Shown here: in pieces, positions 1 to 5,958 of the stretch | Layout: the number at the start of each line of letters is the position of its first letter | Position numbering within the stretch: position 1 is the first letter of the stretch | Source: Deltaproteobacteria bacterium | GTDB taxonomy: Bacteria; Desulfobacterota; DSM-4660; Desulfatiglandales; Desulfatiglandaceae | DNA: 11,490 nucleotides | Reading direction: 5' to 3' | Assembly (NCBI GenBank): GCA_011051075.1 | Contig: DREN01000299.1 | Coordinates: 1-11,490, forward strand | Notes under the pieces: generated by a model | The model's database searches: none | Seen by the model: the letters and a program-made list of their open reading frames with translations, nothing else | What the model was told of the DNA's origin: nothing | Program-made: the position numbers and the translations under genes

Positions 1-35
1 CGGGTCCCTGCCTGCTCCGAAGCTGTAATCCAACT

Positions 36-80
36 AAGGGGACGTTCCATGTCGTGATGGAATATTTTGTTGCGTCCTTT
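36..80. other. Bulged stem-loop upstream of purB
   Basis: The outer arms AAGGGGACG (36-44) and CGTCCTTT (73-80) pair over about 8 positions, including one G-U. Directly inside, TTCCAT (45-50) pairs perfectly with ATGGAA (57-62) around a 6-nt loop. A 10-nt bulge (63-72) sits on the 3' side. No T-run follows, so it does not look like an intrinsic terminator. It may be a leader or 3'-UTR structure, or chance. Confidence 0.3.
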
Positions 81-122
81 GGAAAAGAGACCCCCACGGA
101 CTACCGGTAACCGCACAGGTCG

Positions 123-143
123 ATATTTTTCTAAAACAGTATA
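123..143. promoter_or_regulatory. AT-rich 21-bp motif, copy 1 (upstream of purB)
   Basis: The motif reads ATATTTTTCTAAAA, then C, then AGTATA. It matches copy 2 (5959-5979, upstream of xerD) at 20 of 21 positions and stands out as AT-rich in GC-rich surroundings. Its core is a near-perfect dyad, TATTTT-TCT-AAAACA; in copy 2 the dyad is perfect. This fits an operator for a dimeric regulator or a promoter core. The motif ends 72 bases before the purB ATG. The function is inferred. Confidence 0.45.
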
Positions 144-215
144 GGCGGCCATAGGGGATGGGCGGGCCGTGACTTGAACCCTGAAACGGGGCTTAAACGT
201 GGAGGAGAAAGGAAA

Positions 216-1508
216 ATGATAGATCGGTACACACGCCCGGAAATAGGTGGTATCTGGGAAGATGAAAACAGGTACGCCAAATGGCTTCAGGTGGAAATAG
301 CCGCCTGTGAGGCCATGTGTGAAGAGGGGATCGTCCCCGAAGAGGCCCTCAGGGTGATAAAGGAGAGGGCCGGGTTCTCCGTTGAGCGCATAATGGAGAT
401 AGAAGAAGAAACCAGGCATGATGTCATAGCCTTTCTCACCTGTGTGGCCGAATTTGTGGGGCCTGAGTCGCGCTATATCCACCTTGGTCTTACCTCCTCG
501 GACATCCTGGATACGAGCTTCGCCCTTCTCCTTAAAGAGGCCATGAATCTGATTATCAAGGGGGTTGACGGGTTCATGGAAACCCTGAAGGAGAGGGCCC
601 TTGAACACAAGAACACGGTCATGATAGGCCGGTCACACGGTATTCACGCCGAGCCCATAACCTTTGGCCTCAAGCTGGCGGTCTGGTATTCGGAGATGAA
701 ACGGAATCGCTCTCGGCTGGAGAACGCCCTGGATCAGATCAGCTACGGAAAGCTTTCAGGGGCCGTTGGAACCTTTGCCAATACTTCCCCCCGGGTGGAA
801 GAGCTTGCCTGCAGGAAACTCGGCCTGACCCCCGCGGCAATATCCACCCAGATCATTCAGAGGGACCGCCACGCCCAGTACTTCACGGCCCTTGCCGTCC
901 TGGCTGGCACCCTGGAGAAGATTGCGGTTGAGATAAGGCATCTCCAGAGGACAGAGGTCCTTGAGGCGGAAGAACCCTTTAAGAAGGGTCAGAAAGGCTC
1001 ATCAGCAATGCCCCATAAGAAAAACCCCATAGGCTCGGAGAATATCTCGGGGCTTGCGCGGCTGGTACGTTCCAACTCCCTGGCGGCCATGGAAAATATG
1101 GCCCTGTGGCACGAGAGGGATATAAGCCATTCCTCGGTTGAACGGGTGATCGCCCCTGACAGCACCGTTCTTGTGGATTTCATGCTTCATCGCCTTGACC
1201 GGATAGTGGACGGTCTGGTGGTGCATTCGGACAACATGATGGAGAACCTTGAAAAGACCAGGGGTCTCATCTTCTCTCAGCAGATACTCATTAAACTGGC
1301 GGAAAAGGGCCTTGAAAGGCAGGATGCCTATGTCATGGTACAGCGGAACGCCATGAAGGTATGGGCAGAGGGGCAGGAGTTCAAGGACCTTATCATGGCG
1401 GACGGGGATATACGCAAGGTCCTGAACGCGGAGGAAATAGAGGAGGTATTTAACCTCAGCTACCACCTGAAATATGTGGATGAGATCTTCGATAGGGTCT
1501 TTGTCTGA
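216..1508 (+). CDS. purB: Adenylosuccinate lyase (PurB)
   Basis: PurB is a cytosolic homotetrameric fumarase/aspartase-superfamily enzyme. It removes fumarate from SAICAR and from adenylosuccinate in purine synthesis. The product is 430 residues, normal for the compact bacterial type. It begins with the typical MIDRYTRPEIGGIW, with strong GGAGG ribosome-binding sequence at 201-205, so ATG 216 is preferred over the in-frame TTG at 174. Visible family features are TRHDV (His68), LGLTSSDILDT (91-100), GRSHGIHAEP with catalytic His141 (138-147), and the superfamily signature GSSAMPHKKNP (261-271) carrying the catalytic serine on the flexible loop. The frame is intact with a TGA stop. The next gene follows closely in the same frame. 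An AT-rich motif shared with the xerD upstream region lies in its leader. Identification is very secure. Confidence 0.97.
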   Translation: MIDRYTRPEIGGIWEDENRYAKWLQVEIAACEAMCEEGIVPEEALRVIKERAGFSVERIMEIEEETRHDVIAFLTCVAEFVGPESRYIHLGLTSSDILDTSFALLLKEAMNLIIKGVDGFMETLKERALEHKNTVMIGRSHGIHAEPITFGLKLAVWYSEMKRNRSRLENALDQISYGKLSGAVGTFANTSPRVEELACRKLGLTPAAISTQIIQRDRHAQYFTALAVLAGTLEKIAVEIRHLQRTEVLEAEEPFKKGQKGSSAMPHKKNPIGSENISGLARLVRSNSLAAMENMALWHERDISHSSVERVIAPDSTVLVDFMLHRLDRIVDGLVVHSDNMMENLEKTRGLIFSQQILIKLAEKGLERQDAYVMVQRNAMKVWAEGQEFKDLIMADGDIRKVLNAEEIEEVFNLSYHLKYVDEIFDRVFV

Positions 1509-1519
1509 CACCGATACAC

Positions 1520-1524
1520 GGAGG
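1520..1524 (+). promoter_or_regulatory. Shine-Dalgarno GGAGG that may decide a non-ATG start
   Basis: A full GGAGG lies 12-16 bases after the purB stop. The only start-like codon at proper distance in the frame of the following gene is ATT at 1533 (8-nt spacing). The annotated ATG at 1584 is preceded only by a weak ACAGG. This suggests that the downstream gene may begin at AUU 1533, adding 17 residues. Confidence 0.45.
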
Positions 1525-1583
1525 ATTCGGGAATTGAGAAAAACCTCCAGTTCACAGTTCAACCCTACAGGTACCAAAACAGG

Positions 1584-2387
1584 ATGTTTTCCCTGAAGAG
1601 AAAACCTGAGAGAACAGAAAAGGGATCGTCCCACTCCTTTTTCAGCGTTATGGTGCTCAGGGGCCTTGGCAGGGTCCGGACCTTCAACATCTCTTCCCGT
1701 CTCCTCATTGGGGCGGGCGTGGCCGTGGGGCTCTATACGGTGCTTTCTCTGGTGGCGATCTTCCACTATTTCGGGGATCTCGGTACCAGGGGTGACCGGT
1801 TGGATCTCCTGGCGCAGTTGGAGCATGAGATTGAGGTCACCAAAAAGAAACTTTACGGAGCAAGACAACGCCTGAAGTTCCTGGAGGACTACGTTGGCGG
1901 TGCAGAGGGAAAGGATGGAAAACAGACCGAACGTCCAGGGCCTGAGATGACGGAGCCTGCCCCCGTAGAGGGGAAGAGCCGGGAGAAAAACCTGAAACCT
2001 GCTGAAAGGGGCGGTCCTTCAGGACCGGTAGTTGGCGTCAGGAACCTAACCACCAGGAAGACAGGGAACAGGCTATCGGTCAAATTCAGGCTGGTCAAGG
2101 TCAAACCCGATGGAAATCAGACCAGCGGGTATATCTTCATGATCGCCTCTGACACCGCCTCCGATCCACCGCGGTTGTGGTCCCATCCCAGGACCACCCT
2201 GAAAAACGGCGAGCCCGTGGACTATAAACAGGGGCAGGTTTTCAAGGTGAGGAACTACAGGACCATCCGGGGTAAGTACTCCTTTGACTCGGAGACCGAG
2301 ACCCCTTCACTGCTGACCATCCTGGTGTACGACGAATCGGGCAGACTGACCCTCAGGAAGCGATTCCCCATCGAAGATTCTGAATAG
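1584..2387 (+). CDS. Unrecognised membrane-anchored coiled-coil protein
   Basis: No family is recognised. The 267-residue product has a basic N-terminus (KRKPER, then more Arg/Lys), one hydrophobic segment at about residues 38-61, a heptad-like coiled coil at about 68-106 (LAQLEHEIEVTKKKL region), and a Pro/Gly/Glu/Lys-rich linker at about 107-147. A beta-rich C-terminal domain follows at about 148-262, ending near TILVYDESGRLTLRKRF. The positive N-terminus predicts N-in, with the coiled coil and C-terminal domain outside the cytoplasmic membrane. ATG 1584 is the first conventional start in the frame. However, the frame is open from just after the purB stop, and an ATT at 1533 sits 8 nt after a good GGAGG, so the true start may be upstream. 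It is probably cotranscribed with purB, although purine synthesis offers no clue to its job. It converges on the RNase gene with 5 bases between stops. Confidence 0.8.
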   Translation: MFSLKRKPERTEKGSSHSFFSVMVLRGLGRVRTFNISSRLLIGAGVAVGLYTVLSLVAIFHYFGDLGTRGDRLDLLAQLEHEIEVTKKKLYGARQRLKFLEDYVGGAEGKDGKQTERPGPEMTEPAPVEGKSREKNLKPAERGGPSGPVVGVRNLTTRKTGNRLSVKFRLVKVKPDGNQTSGYIFMIASDTASDPPRLWSHPRTTLKNGEPVDYKQGQVFKVRNYRTIRGKYSFDSETETPSLLTILVYDESGRLTLRKRFPIEDSE

Positions 2388-2392
2388 GCCTT

Positions 2393-4375
2393 TCAGTCCT
2401 CCCCCGCATATTCAAGGTGCAAAATATCGTCCCACGGATCGGCCTTCTTGACCTGGACCGTGATTTCCTGGCCCCGGGATAGTATGATTCCGTCCCTGCG
2501 TTTAATGTCGGCCGTCATCAGGAAGTCTGTAAGGACGATACGGTACTTGCTTTTGAACTCATCGAGAACCAGGGCCTTCAGCTTCCTGTCTCCATGCTGG
2601 GACAGGTATTTGAGGGTCCAGTAGCGCAGGCGGGCCCGTCTTATTACTCCCAGGGTCTTAATAACAGGTTCGGTGGAGATCCTAATCTCCTCCAGTTTTT
2701 TCTCGTCGTAGATCAACCCCCTTTTGAAAAGATAGCCATACATCTGGCGTTGATTCACAAGATCGAGGTACCTTCTTATGGGGGATGTGGCGTGTATATA
2801 CAGATCCACGCCAAGTCCGCTGTGGGGACCCGGTCTGGTACGGATCTGAAGAGGGCTCAGTTTGCGCCGCTGTTGGAACACGTAGTACAGGTACCCCTTT
2901 TCATCCAGGGGCATCTTTTCACTTGGGGGGGCCTGGGTCCTGAACAGGATGGGTATCTGGTTTTCTTTGCAGAATTCCGCGGCGAGCCAGTTGTAGAGGA
3001 TCATGAATTCCGCTACTATGAGCCGTGAAGGCGTGTCCTGCTCCACCAGTTCCAGGGAGAGGGCCCCGTTGAACCTTATTTCCAGGTCGGGCAGGGAGAG
3101 ATTCAGGGCGCCTTTCGCCATTCTCCTCTGGCGCAGCCGCTCACTGAAGTGATAGATCTCCTCCATCAGGGGATCCTGCCTTAGCCTCTCATTGACATTT
3201 TCATAGACAAGCTGCTGTTTCACCCGGATTATCGTTGGGGCGAACCGGTAGTCAAGGAGTGCCCCCGCCCTGTCAAAACGGGCCAGCAGGGAAATGGCGT
3301 TGGAGTCCCGACCCTGTCTCAGGCTGAGAAAGTCCCTGGACAACTCCGGCGGGAGCATGGGTATCTGCCTTCGCGGCAGGTATTGAGATGAGGCCCTGTG
3401 GGCCGCGGTGAGATCAATGGGGCTCTCAGCCGGGATGACCCCTGCCACATCGGCGATGTGCACACCCACGTGCACCTCATCGCCTAATATCCTGAAGCTC
3501 AGAGCATCGTCAAAGTCCTGGGTAAATGGTCCGTCGATGGTCATGCATGGGAGGTCCCGCATGTCTTCCCTGTCCAAGGGCTCGGGCCCTGTGCTGATAA
3601 GGCGTGCGGATTCCTCCAACTGGGCCGGGGTGAATGAGATGTCCACCCCCGACCTCAACAGGTCCAGGTTCTCATCTTCCCCCCACTCGCCCAGCCTGAT
3701 GAGCAGGACCCTTGCCTGACGGATATCCGATATGCCGGCGTTCAACAGAAGTTCCTTGCCGTATTTGTAATCGGGCGCATCGTTTCCGTACAGGGCCAGT
3801 TGAATGAGCAAACGCACGATCTCGGCCCGACACGGCGGGCCTTTCGCCCTAACGCCCTCCTGGATCTGCTTCAACCAGCGGCTTCCCTGCCTGAGTTTTT
3901 CAGCCTTTGCCTCTTCCTCCTCCCTCTGCCTGATTATCTGCTCGACCTTTTCCTTGGAGTAGGGGAAAAACTGGCCGTTTTTCATCTTGAAATAGAGGCG
4001 ATTTTCAAAGAGGGCGCGCATGACTGCCGAAAAATGGTCTTCCGTAACCGCTTCTCCAAAGACCAGGTGGGCCAGATATTCAATATCAAAGCTCTCCTCT
4101 TCATCCCTGACCAGTTCCCAGAGCTCCTTTACCTCCACCTGATCCTTGAGCCTGATCCTTTTTTCTTCCTTTTCCCTCAACTTTTCGAGCAGGTCTTCCC
4201 TTGTCTGTGAAGTATCAAGGGTCGATTCAGAGGTGAGGGCTATTCTCTTTTGGGACAGGTTCACTTCCCGGTTGGAAGGGGTTAACAGATGGAGCCTGTT
4301 TCCCTTGTCCTGGAGACATATGGTGCAGACAAACTTCCCCTGATCAATATACTCGACTATTTTCCCCTGGCTCAT
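2393..4375 (-). CDS. RNase II/RNB-domain exoribonuclease
   Basis: This is a predicted 3'-to-5' hydrolytic exoribonuclease that degrades single-stranded RNA in the cytoplasm. The RNB core begins near residue 272. The acidic metal-binding motif TIDGPFTQDFDDA supplies Asp281, Asp287, Asp289 and Asp290, matching the four catalytic aspartates of RNase II. YLPRRQIPMLP (332-342) and SPIRRYLDLV (531-540) are further family hallmarks, the latter carrying the conserved arginines. The N-terminus has a small beta-like segment (1-48), a charged helical stretch (about 56-95) and what looks like a helix-turn-helix region (about 95-260), rather than two obvious cold-shock domains. The last 60 residues look S1-like. 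At 660 residues it is close to E. coli RNase II in length and shorter than RNase R. A TAAGG ribosome-binding sequence lies 7 nt before the ATG. It is divergent from the M24 peptidase. RNase II versus RNase R naming cannot be settled from sequence alone. Confidence 0.92.
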   Translation of the reverse strand: MSQGKIVEYIDQGKFVCTICLQDKGNRLHLLTPSNREVNLSQKRIALTSESTLDTSQTREDLLEKLREKEEKRIRLKDQVEVKELWELVRDEEESFDIEYLAHLVFGEAVTEDHFSAVMRALFENRLYFKMKNGQFFPYSKEKVEQIIRQREEEEAKAEKLRQGSRWLKQIQEGVRAKGPPCRAEIVRLLIQLALYGNDAPDYKYGKELLLNAGISDIRQARVLLIRLGEWGEDENLDLLRSGVDISFTPAQLEESARLISTGPEPLDREDMRDLPCMTIDGPFTQDFDDALSFRILGDEVHVGVHIADVAGVIPAESPIDLTAAHRASSQYLPRRQIPMLPPELSRDFLSLRQGRDSNAISLLARFDRAGALLDYRFAPTIIRVKQQLVYENVNERLRQDPLMEEIYHFSERLRQRRMAKGALNLSLPDLEIRFNGALSLELVEQDTPSRLIVAEFMILYNWLAAEFCKENQIPILFRTQAPPSEKMPLDEKGYLYYVFQQRRKLSPLQIRTRPGPHSGLGVDLYIHATSPIRRYLDLVNQRQMYGYLFKRGLIYDEKKLEEIRISTEPVIKTLGVIRRARLRYWTLKYLSQHGDRKLKALVLDEFKSKYRIVLTDFLMTADIKRRDGIILSRGQEITVQVKKADPWDDILHLEYAGED

Positions 4376-4411
4376 GTGAAAACCTTACTGCCCCTTTCCT
4401 GATCTGAGAAT

Positions 4412-4440
4412 GTAGTAACAGGTGATTCAGATTCTGTCAA
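4412..4440 (-). promoter_or_regulatory. Candidate sigma-70-type promoter for the RNase gene
   Basis: On the minus strand a perfect -35 box TTGACA (complement of 4435-4440) is followed after 17 bases by TACTAC (complement of 4412-4417), a weak -10 with 3 of 6 matches. The position gives a short leader before the ATG at 4375. The -35 is convincing; the -10 is not. Confidence 0.35.
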
Positions 4441-4467
4441 CAGGACACTGACCTGGGGCAGAGGCAA

Positions 4468-4496
4468 TTGCAATCCCGGGATGATTCTGTTAGAGT
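4468..4496 (+). promoter_or_regulatory. Weak candidate promoter for the M24 peptidase gene
   Basis: TTGCAA (4468-4473) and TAGAGT (4491-4496) are separated by 17 bases, and each matches the sigma-70 consensus at 4 of 6 positions. It would give a leader of about 70 nt before ATG 4575. It was chosen by eye and could be chance. Confidence 0.25.
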
Positions 4497-4556
4497 GAAA
4501 TCAACAGGGAGAAAAGGGGCCGCACCGGCAGTTGTGAAGCAGGGTCCAGCGCCCCC

Positions 4557-4570
4557 CCCTTATGAAAGGG
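4557..4570 (+). promoter_or_regulatory. Small hairpin covering the peptidase ribosome-binding site
   Basis: CCCTT (4557-4561) can pair with AAGGG (4566-4570), the Shine-Dalgarno sequence of the gene starting at 4575. The upstream arm is the end of a tract of eight C (4552-4559), so the pairing register can slide. With only 5 bp it is a modest structure. It could damp translation initiation, or it could simply be chance. Confidence 0.3.
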
Positions 4571-4574
4571 ATTC

Positions 4575-5696
4575 ATGGAAAAATCGATATATTCCAGACG
4601 GCTGGATCTGCTGAGGGACAGGCTTCAGGAGACTGACGGCGAACCTTGTGACACGGTATGGGTTATCAGACCGGAAAACCGGCGGTACCTGTCGGGTTTC
4701 AGGGCCCAGGACCTTCAGTTCACCGAGCTTTCAGGCTCCCTCCTCATAAACAAGACCCGCTCCCTTCTGGTTACCGACTCCAGATACCTGGTTCAGGCGG
4801 AAGAAGAGGCCGTTGATTTTCAGGTTCAGGTGCTGAAGAAGGACCTGGCCGAGGAACTGGCCCAACTCATTGATGGCCTGGGGACGAAAAGGCTGGGTTT
4901 TGAAGCGGGTTATCTGACCTGGGGGTTGCACGCGAAACTCAAGGAACAGCTCAGTGCCCTTTCTCCGGCAGTTGACCTTGTTCCATTGAACGGTCTCATT
5001 GAAGAGATGCGGGAGATAAAGGACGGGGAAGAACTCAGCTCAATAAGGGGTGCCGCAGACCTGATTTCGGGGATCTTCAGAGAACTCATTCCCAGCCTAA
5101 GACCGGGCATGAGAGAAAAGGAGGTGGCCTGGGAGATTGAGGCCCTTGCCAGGGACGGCGGGGCGGAGGCCCTCTCCTTTCCCTCCATTGTGGCCTCCGG
5201 CCCAAACAGTGCCATGCCCCACGCCGTGCCTACGGACCGGAGGATAGGCCCCAGAGAACCGGTCATAATAGACGCCGGGGTCAGGCTTGAGGGATACTGT
5301 TCGGACATGACCAGGACGGTCTTTCTGGAGGGACCCGACGAGGAGTTCAGGAAGATCTACAAAACAGTCCGCCACGCCCAGGTCTCGGCCCTCAAAGAGG
5401 TCAGGCCCATGGTGGAGAGCACTCGTCTGGACTCGGCGGCACGCCTGGTCATAGAGGAGGCCGGGTTTGGAGAGCGTTTCGGACACGGCCTCGGTCACGG
5501 CGTGGGCCTTGCCGTGCATGAGGGCCCGAAGGTGGGCCCAAGGAACCCGGTGAATCTCAGGGAGGGAATGGTATTTACAGTGGAACCTGGTATATACATC
5601 CCAGGCAGGGGGGGGGTCCGCCTTGAGGAAATGGTCCTGGTCACGGACAGGGGCCCTGAGGTCCTTACCGGGAACAGATATCTGCATGAATTTTGA
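4575..5696 (+). CDS. M24 family metallopeptidase (Xaa-Pro aminopeptidase/prolidase type)
   Basis: This is a predicted cytosolic dinuclear metal-dependent peptidase that cleaves Xaa-Pro bonds in peptides. The N-terminal creatinase-like domain spans about residues 5-140 and the pita-bread catalytic domain about 150-370. All five metal ligands are visible: Asp233 (IIDAG), Asp244 (CSDMTRT), His308 (GHGLGHGVGL), Glu337 (VEPGIY) and Glu351 (VRLEEM). The 75-residue spacing from Asp233 to His308 fits prolidases as I recall them. The substrate-side histidines His216 (MPHAVPT) and His315 (VHEGP) are also present. Length (373) is usual for bacterial members. AAAGGG lies 4 nt before the ATG, inside a small possible hairpin. 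A run of nine G (5608-5616) lies within the codons for GRGG just before Glu351, and the reading frame stays intact through it. Whether it is an aminopeptidase P or a dipeptidase cannot be decided from sequence. It appears to be a single-gene unit. Confidence 0.94.
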   Translation: MEKSIYSRRLDLLRDRLQETDGEPCDTVWVIRPENRRYLSGFRAQDLQFTELSGSLLINKTRSLLVTDSRYLVQAEEEAVDFQVQVLKKDLAEELAQLIDGLGTKRLGFEAGYLTWGLHAKLKEQLSALSPAVDLVPLNGLIEEMREIKDGEELSSIRGAADLISGIFRELIPSLRPGMREKEVAWEIEALARDGGAEALSFPSIVASGPNSAMPHAVPTDRRIGPREPVIIDAGVRLEGYCSDMTRTVFLEGPDEEFRKIYKTVRHAQVSALKEVRPMVESTRLDSAARLVIEEAGFGERFGHGLGHGVGLAVHEGPKVGPRNPVNLREGMVFTVEPGIYIPGRGGVRLEEMVLVTDRGPEVLTGNRYLHEF

Positions 5697-5770
5697 AGAA
5701 TTCCGGGATAAACTTATAGCCTTTAAGATAATGTTTTTGCGGTACACCAATTCCATCGCCATAAAGAGAA

Positions 5771-5792
5771 AACCGAGGTTCATTGAACCGAG
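5771..5792. repeat. AACCGAG direct repeat around a small palindrome
   Basis: AACCGAG occurs at 5771-5777 and again at 5786-5792. Overlapping this, GGTTCA-T-TGAACC (5777-5789) is a perfect dyad. It lies immediately before the heptamer repeats and the palindromic doublet, and may be part of the same element or a duplicated junction. Confidence 0.45.
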
Positions 5793-5820
5793 ATGCTGGA
5801 TGCTGGGTACTGGTTTCTGG
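5793..5820 (+). repeat. Four-copy heptamer tandem repeat (NNNCTGG)
   Basis: There are four adjacent 7-bp units: ATGCTGG, ATGCTGG, GTACTGG and TTTCTGG. The first two are identical and the last two keep CTGG. The last unit merges into the left arm of the following palindrome. The array is short and degenerate. Confidence 0.6.
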
Positions 5821-5902
5821 TCCCGCCATGGGCGGGACTGGATATCTGTGAGGAATCACCCTTTTTTCATCAAGCATCCAGTCCCGCCTGTGGCGGGACC
5901 AG
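5817..5902. repeat. Inverted pair of GC-rich palindromes (REP-doublet / REPIN-like)
   Basis: Unit 1 (5817-5841) is CTGGTCCCGCC-ATG-GGCGGGACTGG. Unit 2 (5878-5902) is CCAGTCCCGCC-TGT-GGCGGGACCAG, which is the reverse complement of unit 1 except in the 3-nt loop. Each unit folds on its own through an 8-bp GTCCCGCC/GGCGGGAC stem. The pair can also fold as one long hairpin with 27-nt arms (5817-5843 and 5876-5902) that match at about 25 positions. The spacer includes TTTTTT. Two oppositely oriented, slightly asymmetric palindromes between genes is the layout of REP doublets such as BIMEs/REPINs. Membership in a dispersed genomic family is inferred, because only one doublet is in view. Confidence 0.7.
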
Positions 5903-5958
5903 GATCAATCAGATAACACCTCCGCGGACGATTTAGCGCCGCCGAATAGATGCCCAAA

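Larger units (their letters stand above)
1..173. other. Region upstream of purB, no gene confidently called
   Basis: Two short open frames run off the left edge and cannot be told apart. The plus frame (3-110, stop TAA) could be the last 35 residues of an upstream gene. The minus frame could start at GTG 116-114 or ATG 50-48 and continue leftwards out of the window, which would make a gene divergent from purB. Neither gives a protein I recognise. The stretch also contains a hairpin (36-80) and an AT-rich 21-bp motif (123-143), described separately. No convincing -35/-10 pair for purB was found. Confidence 0.4.
4376..4574. other. Divergent intergenic region between the RNase and peptidase genes
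   Basis: This 199-bp region must hold promoters for both divergent genes. It contains a candidate minus-strand promoter (4412-4440), a weaker plus-strand candidate (4468-4496), a GCAATTGC palindrome (4464-4471) and GATTCTGT occurring twice (4430-4437 and 4483-4490). It also has a run of eight C just before the peptidase ribosome-binding site. A superficial cobalamin-riboswitch resemblance near 4500-4545 was examined and rejected. Confidence 0.5.

Noticed and set aside
174..215. TTG start adding 14 residues to PurB
   Set aside because: ATG 216 has a strong GGAGG at proper distance and begins the conserved MIDRYTRPEI sequence. The 14 extra residues include the ribosome-binding site itself.
1002..1868. 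288-codon open frame on the minus strand overlapping purB and the next gene
   Set aside because: It lies antisense to the well-conserved purB coding region and shows no recognisable domain. It is a by-product of the GC-rich coding frame.
4495..4545. Cobalamin-riboswitch-like words (AACAGGGAG, then CCGGCAGTTGTGAAGC)
   Set aside because: The central GGUGnAAnUCC part is missing, the CCGCAACUGUGA-like box has several mismatches, and there is little room for the 3' half before ATG 4575. The downstream peptidase is not a typical B12-regulated gene.
5097..5783. 228-codon minus-strand open frame across the peptidase gene
   Set aside because: It is antisense to the M24 catalytic domain, which has all metal ligands, and has low-quality composition.
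5817..5902. Palindromes as an intrinsic terminator for the peptidase gene
   Set aside because: Neither hairpin is followed by a T-run at the right distance; the only T6 lies about 20 bases after the first hairpin.
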